Shown here one piece after another: positions 1 to 8,869 of a stretch of DNA of 48,127 nt (position 1 is its first letter; every line of letters begins with the position of its first letter). A program made the translations under genes and the position numbers. The notes under the pieces are model-generated. The model did no database searches. It was not told the DNA's origin and saw only the letters and a program-made list of their open reading frames with translations. Source of the DNA: Abditibacteriota bacterium (lineage in GTDB: Bacteria; Armatimonadota; UBA5829); assembly GCA_017445025.1 (NCBI GenBank), contig JAFSVJ010000103.1:1-48127 (forward strand), in the 5' to 3' direction.

Positions 1-230
1 AGATCCAGTATAACCTCAACTCCTGCCAGATTAACTCCCATTTGTTGGGTATACTCTTGAATCCTCTTTAATCTCTTTATGTCATTTTGAGAATACATTC
101 TGTTTTTACTGCCCACTCTGACAGGAACAACAAGGCCTATTCGCTCATAAGTTCTCAGAGTCTGAGGATGCATCTCACACAACTTCGCAGCAACCCCTAT
201 TAAATACAAAGGCTCATCAGAGCTTGGCAT
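1..230 (-). CDS. hspR: HspR-type MerR family heat-shock repressor, partial (N-terminal 76 residues)
   Basis: Reading the minus strand from ATG at 230 gives MPSSDEPLYLIGVAAKLCEM, then a winged-helix MerR DNA-binding domain containing MHPQTLRTYERIGLV and GSKNRMYSQNDIKRLKRIQ, and the HspR-typical end GVNLAGVEVIL. The gene runs off the left edge, so its C-terminus is missing. A strong Shine-Dalgarno (AGGTGAG, 234-240) precedes the ATG. It starts 15 nt after dnaJ and is the last visible gene of the dnaK-hsp20-dnaJ-hspR operon. In actinobacteria and several other phyla HspR represses exactly this operon, with DnaK as co-repressor; autoregulation here is inferred. I saw no clear HAIR operator at the dnaK promoter. 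The family call is firm. Confidence 0.9.
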   Translation of the reverse strand, partial: MPSSDEPLYLIGVAAKLCEMHPQTLRTYERIGLVVPVRVGSKNRMYSQNDIKRLKRIQEYTQQMGVNLAGVEVILD

Positions 231-245
231 AATCTCACCTCAAAA

Positions 246-1181
246 TTATCCGCTTTTTATGTCTTTCAATTCTTTCAGCAACTCCTTTTCTTTATCAGAT
301 ACCTTACTTGGTATTTGAATATTAAGAGTCACATACAAGTCACCATAACTATCCTTATTAAATACAGGCATTCCCTTACCCGGGATCCTCATCTTACTGC
401 CGGACTTGGTCATAGGCGGAACTTTCATGGAAATATTCTTTCCCGCAATGGTTTTAAACTTAACTTCACCGCCTAAAATCGCCGTTGGATAATCTATATC
501 AACTTCCACATTTAAATTGTCCCCTTCTCTCTTAAACTTTGAAGCATCAATTATATGGACCGTTAAATACAAATCTCCCGGCTCCTTTTGACCTTGGGCA
601 CCCAAACCTTTCAGCTTCATTTTATAGCCGTCGGGTATACCACGAGGAATGGTCACGGTAATATTTTTATTATCCACCGACAAAACTTGGTCACTACCGA
701 AATACACGGTTTCAACAGGTATATCTATCTGATATTCGTAATCTCTGCCTTTACCGTTGTTAAATGGGTTAAAACCTCCCCCACCAAAAGGATTTCCGCC
801 TCCAAAGGGGTTTCCGCCCCTAAAAGGACTGCCCTGTTTTTCCTCTCCCATGCCTCCAAAGAGAAGGTCAAAGAAGCTGGAAAAACCACTGCCGCCACCT
901 CCAAAGAACTCAAATCCTTCACCGAAGGGGTTTTGTCCCATACCTTGGGAAATGTTTTCCCAATCGGCACCATACTTGTCGTATTTCTCTCTTTTCTCAG
1001 GGTCAACCAAAACCGTATAAGCTTCGTTAATGTCCTTATATCTCTCTTCGGCTGACTTATCGTTGGGATTCACATCGGGATGGTATTTTCTGGCAAGCTT
1101 TCTGTAAGCGGTTTTTATCTCTTTTGTGGTAGCGTTTTTGTCCACACCAAGAGTAGCATAGTAGTCCTTAAACTGAACCAT
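246..1181 (-). CDS. dnaJ: DnaJ/CbpA-type J-domain co-chaperone without zinc finger
   Basis: A 311-aa Hsp40 that stimulates the DnaK ATPase and delivers unfolded clients. The N-terminal J domain (about residues 5-70) has HPD at 34-36. A long Gly/Phe-rich linker (about 72-140, with GGGNPFGGG repeats) follows, and then the two beta-barrel client-binding domains ([39 protein letters not shown]). The four CxxCxGxG zinc motifs of classical DnaJ are absent, making this a class B (CbpA-like) protein, the form usually found next to hspR. GGGAGGGG upstream of the ATG is a strong ribosome-binding site. It lies 40 nt after hsp20 and 15 nt before hspR in the heat-shock operon. The symbol dnaJ is used loosely; cbpA is the alternative. 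Confidence 0.93.
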   Translation of the reverse strand: MVQFKDYYATLGVDKNATTKEIKTAYRKLARKYHPDVNPNDKSAEERYKDINEAYTVLVDPEKREKYDKYGADWENISQGMGQNPFGEGFEFFGGGGSGFSSFFDLLFGGMGEEKQGSPFRGGNPFGGGNPFGGGGFNPFNNGKGRDYEYQIDIPVETVYFGSDQVLSVDNKNITVTIPRGIPDGYKMKLKGLGAQGQKEPGDLYLTVHIIDASKFKREGDNLNVEVDIDYPTAILGGEVKFKTIAGKNISMKVPPMTKSGSKMRIPGKGMPVFNKDSYGDLYVTLNIQIPSKVSDKEKELLKELKDIKSG

Positions 1182-1221
1182 ATCATTCCCCTCCCGTTAT
1201 TTATTTTTTCGAAAATTAAAA

Positions 1222-1647
1222 TCAGTTGGAAATTTCAATTTTCTTTTGGGTAAGAGCTTCAGCCTTTGGAACAATTATCTCAAGGACACCGTTTTTATAG
1301 GTTGCCTTAATATTATCCGCATCAATAGGAACCCCTATCTTAAAGGTTCTCGTAAAAGCACCATAGGTTCTTTCTATCTTATGATACTTTACATCTTCAC
1401 CGGTGTCTTCCCATTTCTTCTCGCCGGATATACTTAATGTATCACCGGTAACATCTATCTTAATGTCTTCTTTGTTTACTCCGGCAAGCTCTGCCTTAAC
1501 CAATATGGCTTTCTCGGACTCACCCACATCTATTTTCGGAGCCCAAACATTACTTGCCTCACCGTTTTGTGCAAGGCCATCTTCAATAGCCTTAAAAGTA
1601 TCTTTCAAGAGAATAAAATCTTGAAAGGGATCGTATCTCTTAATCAT
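1222..1647 (-). CDS. Small heat-shock protein, Hsp20/alpha-crystallin family
   Basis: A 141-aa ATP-independent holdase. A short N-terminal arm (MIKRYDPFQDFILL) is followed by an alpha-crystallin domain from about residue 38 (APKIDVGESEKAILVKAELA) to about 128. The signature GVLEIIVPK near the end is present, as is the GEKKWEDTGEDVKYHKIER loop. The C-terminal extension is short and ends KKIEISN, containing an I-x-I-like motif (KIEI). The ribosome-binding site AGGAGG is at about 1652-1660. It sits between dnaK (upstream, 166 nt, a gap that contains repeat DNA) and dnaJ (40 nt downstream), so it is probably transcribed from the dnaK promoter, HspR-controlled by inference. Confidence 0.95.
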   Translation of the reverse strand: MIKRYDPFQDFILLKDTFKAIEDGLAQNGEASNVWAPKIDVGESEKAILVKAELAGVNKEDIKIDVTGDTLSISGEKKWEDTGEDVKYHKIERTYGAFTRTFKIGVPIDADNIKATYKNGVLEIIVPKAEALTQKKIEISN

Positions 1648-1717
1648 AATAGGTCCTCCTAAACTTCAATTTTATATCTAACATATTACTGAAATTAAAA
1701 TGAACCGATTATTGAGG

Positions 1718-1795
1718 TGAGTGGGGACATATTTAAAAACCGAAATTTATGAAATAAATTTCTAAGAATTTATTGTGCATTGTGCATTTAAAAAG
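1718..1795. repeat. Palindrome plus TGCATTG tandem repeat between hsp20 and dnaK
   Basis: A perfect palindrome lies at 1742-1762 (arm GAAATTTAT, loop GAA). It is followed by CTAAGAATTTATTGTGCATT and further TGCATT units to about 1790. The 20-nt block recurs upstream of mraY at about 35831. The block GTGGGGACA at about 1721 resembles the GGGGGACA border of the composite repeats at 37342 and 47934. No ORF of note is present. This is repeat DNA inside an operon. Confidence 0.7.
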
Positions 1796-1813
1796 CCCCA
1801 CTCGTCTTTTAAA

Positions 1814-3739
<1,926 letters not shown>

Positions 3740-3791
3740 TTAAAATTATTTTTTATTAATAATTTTACCATTTTCTATCGGCACCATATAT

Positions 3792-3820
3792 ATTATACCA
3801 CTTTTTTAAAGGTTTGTCAA
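3792..3820 (-). promoter_or_regulatory. Sigma-70-type promoter of the dnaK operon
   Basis: On the minus strand a perfect -35 TTGACA (3815-3820) and a perfect -10 TATAAT (3792-3797) are separated by 17 bp, giving a leader of roughly 150 nt before the dnaK ATG. The -10 is preceded by GTGG, an extended -10 context. An imperfect inverted repeat (CACTT at 3799-3803, AAGTG at 3819-3823) spans both boxes and could be an operator, but it does not match the HspR HAIR consensus. The rest of 3638-4016 is AT-rich with no other feature I can name apart from the plus-strand promoter of the next gene. Confidence 0.85.
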
Positions 3821-3980
3821 GTGATTTAATGCGTTTTTTGTAAAATTATTTGATATTTTTTTGTATAAATAACTTTAGTGCGGTTGTATCAATTCATTTG
3901 ACTTCCAATAATATATACCGACTTGGTTTAAATAAAGTTCCAATAAAGTTCAAAAAAAATAAAATTTTTTTTTAAACATT

Positions 3981-4017
3981 AAGCGAGGGTTTTATATTTC
4001 TTAATTTGTTATATAAT
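3981..4017 (+). promoter_or_regulatory. Promoter region of first LTxxQ gene with shared GCGARGGTTTT box
   Basis: AAGCGAGGGTTTT (3981-3993) is followed by AATTTGTTATATAAT, whose TATAAT (4012-4017) is the likely -10. No good -35 is seen. The same pair of blocks occurs upstream of 6447 (GCGAAGGTTTTGC at 6388-6400, TATAAT at 6410-6415) and, on the minus strand, at 44553-44541. The shared box may be an activator or alternative-sigma site; that is inference. Confidence 0.5.
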
Positions 4018-4043
4018 TGAACTACCGATTTAGGAGAAAAACA

Positions 4044-4952
4044 ATGAAGAAGATTATAACTATAGTCCTTGCTTTGTTGATTATATCATCACTGGCAATG
4101 GCTCAAGACTTAAATAATAAACAACAAAGACAACAAAGAGGTCAGAGAGGCCCGAGAATGGAACGACCTCAAGGACCACAAAGAAACTCTTTTTATATGA
4201 ACAGAATGATATTTGGCATTCCGGAAGCTGACTACATATCTCTCGGTCTTTCTGAAGAACAGAAGGCAAAAGCCACTGAGCTTCAAATCTCATTTAATCA
4301 AAAATATATGAGAATGCCGGGAACTACAAAACCGGGAGAACAATTTAAACCTAAAACAAGAGAAGAAACAGAAAAAGAACGAATAGAAAGAAACAAGGCT
4401 CAAAAACAACTGAACGCCGATTTTAAAGCTCTTTTAACAGAAGAACAAAAGGCTGCTTATGATAAAGCATATGAAATCAACTTAGCTAAGGAAAAAGCCA
4501 ACCTCACAAAAAATATAGAGACATTAGATCCTACCCTAAAATTCACTGAAGAACAAAAACTAAAAATTAATGCCTTAATTAATACATACGACGGTGACGG
4601 ATGGGCATACGAAACTGAATTCCAAAAGATATTAACAGAAGAACAAAAAACCGCTTTGCAAAGCTTAAGAATGCAAAATATGAGAGGTTTTGGAGGACCT
4701 AATTGGAACGGCGAAAACAGACCTAATGGTCCGAAAGGCCGAGGACAAGGTGGTCCAAACAAAAACGGAAGAAACAGAGGACCGAGAAACAACGGTGAAA
4801 AACGTGGCAATTGGGGTGCACCTCCTGAAGGTTTCGGTCCCGGCGGTCCCGGATTTAACCCCAACGGAATGCCCCCGGAAGATTTTGACCCCAACGCTCC
4901 AATATCCCAAGACGACCCGGGATTCGGTCCCGGCGGCACTTATGATGAATAA
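4044..4952 (+). CDS. Secreted LTxxQ-motif (Spy/CpxP-like) protein with Gly/Pro/Asn-rich tail
   Basis: A 302-aa exported protein. The signal peptide is MKKIITIVLALLIISSLAMA with cleavage before QD. Four copies of the (L/F)(S/T)EEQK signature sit at helix starts: LSEEQKAKATELQ, LTEEQKAAYDKAY, FTEEQKLKINALI and LTEEQKTALQSLR. Between the last two is a YDGDGWAYE turn. From about residue 213 the tail is low complexity, rich in G, P, N and R, turning acidic at the end. Start at 4044 is preferred over an upstream in-frame TTG because TAGGAG (4031-4036) precedes it and the signal peptide begins there. LTxxQ proteins are periplasmic stress chaperones or metal sensors in proteobacteria; here only the motif supports that. 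It is followed by two paralogues on the same strand. Confidence 0.75.
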   Translation: MKKIITIVLALLIISSLAMAQDLNNKQQRQQRGQRGPRMERPQGPQRNSFYMNRMIFGIPEADYISLGLSEEQKAKATELQISFNQKYMRMPGTTKPGEQFKPKTREETEKERIERNKAQKQLNADFKALLTEEQKAAYDKAYEINLAKEKANLTKNIETLDPTLKFTEEQKLKINALINTYDGDGWAYETEFQKILTEEQKTALQSLRMQNMRGFGGPNWNGENRPNGPKGRGQGGPNKNGRNRGPRNNGEKRGNWGAPPEGFGPGGPGFNPNGMPPEDFDPNAPISQDDPGFGPGGTYDE

Positions 4953-4984
4953 GTCTATGTCTTTTTAGACATACCACTATAAAA

Positions 4985-5008
4985 CCCCAAAGCCAATTGG
5001 CTTTGGGG
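4985..5008. repeat. Perfect 24-bp palindrome between LTxxQ genes 1 and 2
   Basis: The arm CCCCAAAGCCAA pairs perfectly with its complement, and the palindrome is followed directly by GACAGATAT. The layout (CCCC, palindrome, GGGGGACAGA) matches the right half of the composite repeats at 37342-37397 (read on the minus strand) and 47880-47942, with a different palindrome sequence. There is no T-run after it, so it is a weak candidate for a terminator; it could act as an mRNA-stabilising hairpin between cotranscribed genes. Confidence 0.75.
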
Positions 5009-5036
5009 GACAGATATATCATTTTAGGAGTAAACC

Positions 5037-6377
5037 ATGAAGAAAATATTACTTATAATCTCAATTATAGTGATTATTTCTATATTTGCTACTACTATCA
5101 TTCTCTCTCAAAAAAATAATCAAAAAAACGATATGCCTATTCCTGTTATGCCGATTATGCAAAACGGAACAGGAATGCCACCGGATATTCCTAATCAACA
5201 ACCAATAAATCCAAACGGACCAATTATCATGACTCGCAGTTGGTTTATTTTAGTCCCTTACCAATCATTCGGATTTCGAACAAATGAAGCATATAAAGCT
5301 CTCAATCTCTCAAAAGAACAAAGAAAACAGGTCAGAGATATTCTACTTGCTTTTCAAGATCAAAATAACCTACCAACCGGACCTGTCGATAATAAAGAGC
5401 TTCAAACTCAATTTAAACAAAGAAAACTAAAAAAATATAATGATTTTAAATCTATTTTGACAGAAAAACAAAAAGACCTTTATGAAAAAGAAATTGAAGA
5501 ACAAAAAAAAGAAATATCAAAGCAGATAATAGATTTAGACCCAATTCTTCATTTCACAGAAGAACAAAAATTAAAATTTAAATCACTAATCAATAATTAT
5601 GATAGTGATATATATGAATTCAACAGACAATTAAAACAATTGTTAACAATCGATCAAAGAAGGGCATGTTATCAATACGAACAAGAAAAAAGAATATCAG
5701 GCCCTATAATATTTATGGATTCATATATGATAAACCAAGATATTCCTAAAAATGAAAGATTGGTTTTTGGAATACCCCTATCTTCATATAAAGAGCTTAA
5801 TCTTTCATACAAGCAAGAAACAGATATAAAAATACTTCGTCAAAACTATGTTAACCGGTATATGACGCCAAAATCTATAAATGCAACAGACCCTAATGAT
5901 GCAATGAAACAAATGACAAAAATCAAAGAAGAGGAAGATAAAGCAGCAGACCAATTGTATTTAGATTTTTACTCAAGACTTACAGATAAACAAAAAGACG
6001 CTTACGAAAAAGCATATAAGGCTCAAATGGATAAAGATAAAGAAAAATACAAGAACCTTTTTGACGAATTTGAACTTGACTTAAACTTATCTGAAAATCA
6101 AAAGGCCAAAATTAATTCTTTAATTGAAGCTTTTGATGGTGACGATTATCTGTTTCATCGAGAATCTTATAACACATTAACCGACACACAAAAAGAAAAG
6201 TTCAAAAAACTTATGGTTCTTGGTTTAATGGATGAAATTTATTATGGTAGAATTTTACAAAATTATGAAATTAGAATTTGGGGCGGAACACCAAGTGAAT
6301 CTAAATATCCCGGAAGAATTAAAGGTGCAGAAATCATAGAGGGCAAACTACCTCCAAGTGTGGGTGTCATGGGGTAA
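5037..6377 (+). CDS. Exported or membrane-anchored protein with two LTxxQ-like modules
   Basis: 446 aa. The N-terminus MKKILLIISIIVIISIFATT is a signal peptide or signal anchor; no clean cleavage site is seen. Two copies of the family module follow. Module 1 (about 75-205) runs from FGFRTNEAYKALNLSKEQR through ILTEKQKDLYEK and FTEEQKLKFKSLINNYDSD to LLTIDQRRA. Module 2 (about 235-385) runs from FGIPLSSYKELNLSYKQE through RLTDKQKDAYEKAY and LSENQKAKINSLIEAFDGDD to TLTDTQKEK. It is thus an internal duplication of the unit seen once in each neighbour. Ribosome-binding site TTTTAGGAG is at about 5021-5030. It lacks the low-complexity tail of gene 1. Function unknown; periplasmic chaperone or metal-responsive protein is possible. 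Confidence 0.7.
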   Translation: MKKILLIISIIVIISIFATTIILSQKNNQKNDMPIPVMPIMQNGTGMPPDIPNQQPINPNGPIIMTRSWFILVPYQSFGFRTNEAYKALNLSKEQRKQVRDILLAFQDQNNLPTGPVDNKELQTQFKQRKLKKYNDFKSILTEKQKDLYEKEIEEQKKEISKQIIDLDPILHFTEEQKLKFKSLINNYDSDIYEFNRQLKQLLTIDQRRACYQYEQEKRISGPIIFMDSYMINQDIPKNERLVFGIPLSSYKELNLSYKQETDIKILRQNYVNRYMTPKSINATDPNDAMKQMTKIKEEEDKAADQLYLDFYSRLTDKQKDAYEKAYKAQMDKDKEKYKNLFDEFELDLNLSENQKAKINSLIEAFDGDDYLFHRESYNTLTDTQKEKFKKLMVLGLMDEIYYGRILQNYEIRIWGGTPSESKYPGRIKGAEIIEGKLPPSVGVMG

Positions 6378-6385
6378 TAAATATA

Positions 6386-6415
6386 AAGCGAAGGTTTTGC
6401 CTGAATTGTTATAAT
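6386..6415 (+). promoter_or_regulatory. Promoter region of third LTxxQ gene with shared GCGARGGTTTT box
   Basis: AAGCGAAGGTTTTGC (6386-6400) is followed by AATTGTTATAAT with TATAAT at 6410-6415, 10 nt after the stop of the preceding gene. The 13-mer GCGAAGGTTTTGC (6388-6400) recurs exactly on the minus strand at 44553-44541, and the variant GCGAGGGTTTT at 3983-3993. Separate transcription of the third gene is inferred. Confidence 0.5.
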
Positions 6416-6446
6416 ATTATAGAAAGAATAATTTTAGGAGAAGAAA

Positions 6447-7088
6447 ATGAAAAAAATATTATATTTAATACTTATAATAATATTATGTTGTAGCCTTTGC
6501 TACGGTCAAAACAATAATAAGAAACCTGCCGGTCCAAAACCGGGATACAACACACAAATGAAGCCCGGAGGACCTCAAGGCAACAGAGGATTTGGCTACT
6601 ATTTTGGCATCAGTAAAGAAGATTATGATAAACTTAACTTATCACAAGCTCAAAAAAATAAAGTAGAAACCATTAAAAAGAAGTATGCTCCACAACCACC
6701 TAAGCCGGGACAAAAACCTGACTTTAACAAAATGAAAGCCAATCGTGAAGCAGAGCAAAAAGAATTTAGAGCCTTATTAACGGATTCGCAAAAAAAACAA
6801 TATAACATAGCTTTGGCAATCCAAAAAGAAAAACAAAAGAAAGTGGTATCACAACTTTATACAAGGCTTGCCAAAGACTTGAAATTTACAGCGGATCAAA
6901 ACAAAAAGCTAAATTCTATGCTTAACAATTATTATGGCAACCCTATTGAATTTAACAAAAAGTTTGAAAGTCTTTTGACTAAATCTCAAAAGGCTGAATA
7001 TGATAAGAAAAAACAAAATCTCATGAAACCAAGGAAAGGACCGGGCAATAAAGGTCCCGGAAACCCAAAGAACAAAAAGAAAAAATAA
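6447..7088 (+). CDS. Small secreted LTxxQ-like protein, basic
   Basis: A 213-aa exported protein with signal peptide MKKILYLILIIILCCSLCYG and likely cleavage before QNNN. It has one family module: FGISKEDYDKLNLSQAQKNK, LLTDSQKKQYNIAL, LKFTADQNKKLNSMLNNYYG and LLTKSQKAEYDKK. The order matches genes 1 and 2. Both ends of the mature protein are rich in Lys, Pro and Gly and the tail ends KNKKKK, giving a strongly basic protein, whereas gene 1 ends acidic. Ribosome-binding site TTTTAGGAG lies just upstream. It is the last gene of the plus-strand cluster and is followed by a terminator. Function unknown. Confidence 0.72.
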   Translation: MKKILYLILIIILCCSLCYGQNNNKKPAGPKPGYNTQMKPGGPQGNRGFGYYFGISKEDYDKLNLSQAQKNKVETIKKKYAPQPPKPGQKPDFNKMKANREAEQKEFRALLTDSQKKQYNIALAIQKEKQKKVVSQLYTRLAKDLKFTADQNKKLNSMLNNYYGNPIEFNKKFESLLTKSQKAEYDKKKQNLMKPRKGPGNKGPGNPKNKKKK

Positions 7089-7103
7089 AAAAAGGAAAAA
7101 AAA

Positions 7104-7132
7104 GGCCTCCCGTTTTGGGAGGTTCTTTTTTT
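7104..7132 (+). terminator. Bidirectional intrinsic terminator
   Basis: The hairpin CCTCCC (7106-7111), loop GTTTT, GGGAGG (7117-7122) is followed by a T-run on the plus strand (7123-7132) and preceded by a long A-run, so it also works on the minus strand. It separates the plus-strand LTxxQ cluster from convergent coaBC. Confidence 0.9.
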
Positions 7133-8378
7133 AGTTTATATTATCTAAAATTATATTTGCCAGTTCTGTTTTTGGTATTCTGTCCGTCTCAATTTTTCTT
7201 CCATCTTCAAAAATAAGGGTAGCCTTGTTGCTGTCTTCACCAAAGACCTTTCCCCCGGATACATCATTGGCAACTATCATATCAAGTTTTTTCTCATGCA
7301 ATTTTACTTTAGCATATTCTTCCAAGTTATCCGTTTCAGCCGCAAAACCCACCAGTTTAGGCTTATGATACATTTTAGATATTTCTTTAAGAATATCTAC
7401 ATCTTTTATGAGCTCAAGACTCCATCGGTCTTTTTTCTTGATTTTAGAATCGCAAACATCTTTAGCTTTAAAATCACAAGGAGCCGCAGCAGAGATATAA
7501 CAATATATATTATTTTTCTCTATTATATCTTTAACTGTCCTAAGCATATCCTCATTGGTTTTCACTCTGTATAAATGAATATCTTCACTGCAATCTATGA
7601 AAGTGTTTCCTGCCACAAGAAACACCTTTGCCCCACGCTTTAAAGCAGCTTCCGCTATGGCATAGCCCATTTTTCCGCTGGAATGATTGGAAATATATCT
7701 CACAGGGTCTATGGGGGCTATGGTAGACCCGGCAGAAACTATAATCTGTTTGCCTAACAGATCTAAAGAGGATTCATTTGGACGGCCCCCCCACGGTCGC
7801 TTCGCTCCTCGTAGCCCCCCTAAAGGGGGTTCATTGATAAGAGATTCAAAATTTTGCAAATATTCGATTATTCTGTCAACGGATGCCAGTTTGCCTTTAC
7901 CCACATCTCCGCAAGCCAATCTACCCTCATCACTGTCAATAAAATTAAAACCTTTTGATAATAAATATTTAATATTATCTTCTGTAATAGGGTTTTCCAA
8001 CATATTGGTATTCATTGCGGGAGCAATAACAACAGGAGCTTTGGTGGCTAAAATAGTGGTGGTCAAAAGGTCATCCGCTATGCCATGAGCTATTTTGGCA
8101 ATTATATTGGCTGTAGCGGGAGCTACCAAAACCAAATCAGCCTTTTTTGCCAAAGCAATATGCTCTATCTTATATTCATGGTCTTCCCACATATCATAAA
8201 CATTATGATTGGTAAGTGAGCTGAAAGTCAAAGGGGAAACAAACCTTTTGGCATTTTCTGTCATAAGCACATAAACATTAGCTTCAAGTTTAACAAGTCT
8301 TGAAGCTATATCACATGCCTTGTATGCGGCAATAGATCCTGTCACACCTAATATTATATTTTTATCTGTTAAATTCAT
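7131..8378 (-). CDS. coaBC: Bifunctional phosphopantothenoylcysteine decarboxylase / phosphopantothenate-cysteine ligase (CoaBC, Dfp)
   Basis: A 415-aa coenzyme A biosynthesis enzyme that joins cysteine to 4'-phosphopantothenate and then decarboxylates the product. The CoaC flavoprotein half is residues 1-180: GVTGSIAAYKACD FMN loop, His in KIEHIALA (about 73), APAMNTNMLENP, and GRLACGDVGKGKLA. The CoaB half is about 205-415: AGSTIAPIDPVRYISNHSSG with SSGKMGYAIAEAALKRGAKV, then GFAAET. Between them, residues about 181-203 (PPLGGLRGAKRPWGGRPN) are encoded by a GC-rich repeat and are not part of the family. Start 8378 matches the family and the truncated copy upstream; the frame is open to 8432. 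No Shine-Dalgarno is visible at 8378. Confidence 0.95.
   Translation of the reverse strand: MNLTDKNIILGVTGSIAAYKACDIASRLVKLEANVYVLMTENAKRFVSPLTFSSLTNHNVYDMWEDHEYKIEHIALAKKADLVLVAPATANIIAKIAHGIADDLLTTTILATKAPVVIAPAMNTNMLENPITEDNIKYLLSKGFNFIDSDEGRLACGDVGKGKLASVDRIIEYLQNFESLINEPPLGGLRGAKRPWGGRPNESSLDLLGKQIIVSAGSTIAPIDPVRYISNHSSGKMGYAIAEAALKRGAKVFLVAGNTFIDCSEDIHLYRVKTNEDMLRTVKDIIEKNNIYCYISAAAPCDFKAKDVCDSKIKKKDRWSLELIKDVDILKEISKMYHKPKLVGFAAETDNLEEYAKVKLHEKKLDMIVANDVSGGKVFGEDSNKATLIFEDGRKIETDRIPKTELANIILDNIN
7770..7838. repeat. GC-rich palindromic repeat inserted in frame inside coaBC
   Basis: A block of C/G runs within AT-rich coding DNA. The 17-mer at 7780-7796 (GGACGGCCCCCCCACGG) is the exact reverse complement of 37429-37445 in the murE-murF gap. 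It also contains GCTTCGC and a hairpin CCCCC, TAAA, GGGGG (7815-7829). It encodes about residues 181-203, in the linker between the CoaC and CoaB domains, where extra residues are likely tolerated. Boundaries are approximate. Confidence 0.85.
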
Positions 8379-8645
8379 TGTTATTGATTTTGATAAATTA
8401 GATTTAATAAAGAAAAATTCCAAATCCCTCAAAAATCTCTAATTTTATCGCTTAACGAAATAACTCTTGACTTATCTCCTTGACGCTCAATCGTCTTGAA
8501 ACAAAATAGCTTCGGACTTTGTCCTCGCTCTTTTGTCCCAATACTCATTCACTACAGTCGATAGACGTCAATTCCTTATTTCTCGCGAAAAATTGATCTA
8601 TTTGGTGATTTGAACTGTTTGCTATAGCAAACTTAATTTTTCTTT
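8379..8645. other. Non-coding spacer between the two coaBC 5' copies, with repeat fragments
   Basis: No credible ORF. It contains CCAAATCCCTCAAAAAT with a GCTTAACGAAAT block that has a diverged counterpart in the gap upstream of gmk (about 9502-9541), a small GGAC, TTT, GTCC hairpin, and the 16-bp perfect palindrome GTTTGCTATAGCAAAC (8617-8632). The TAG ending the truncated coaBC copy lies inside that palindrome. This spacer appears to have been inserted together with the duplication of the coaBC 5' end. Confidence 0.6.
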
Positions 8646-8867
8646 AATATGCTCAATTTTATATTCATGGTCTTCCCACATATCATAAACATTATGATTG
8701 GTAAGTGAGCTGAAAGTCAAAGGGGAAACAAACCTTTTGGCATTTTCCGTCATGAGCACATGAACATTTGCTCCAAGTTTTATAAGTCTTGAAGCTATAT
8801 CACATGCCTTATAGGCGGCAATGGAGCCTGTCACACCTAATATTATATTTTTATCTTTTAAAATCAT
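8622..8867 (-). pseudogene. Truncated duplicate of the coaBC 5' end
   Basis: An 81-codon reading frame whose first 74 residues match the start of the full-length coaBC at 69 of 74 positions (changes N2I, T4K, V29I, E32G, Y36H). It breaks off after EHI into unrelated KEKLSLL and a stop. The homologous DNA is 8646-8867 versus 8157-8378. It begins 2 nt after the gmk stop, the tight spacing expected of an ancestral gmk-coaBC operon, so this copy seems to hold the original junction. It keeps the FMN-binding loop but lacks the Asn-Met substrate clamp and all of CoaB, so it cannot work as CoaBC. Confidence 0.88.
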
Positions 8868-8869
8868 AT

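Noticed and set aside
588..1055. Long open frame on the plus strand opposite dnaJ
   Set aside because: It is a shadow of the Gly/Phe-rich dnaJ coding sequence, without a ribosome-binding site or recognisable domain.
4457..4939. Long Pro/Gly-rich open frame opposite the first LTxxQ gene
   Set aside because: It is antisense to a low-complexity coding region; the plus-strand frame has the signal peptide, the ribosome-binding site and conserved motifs.
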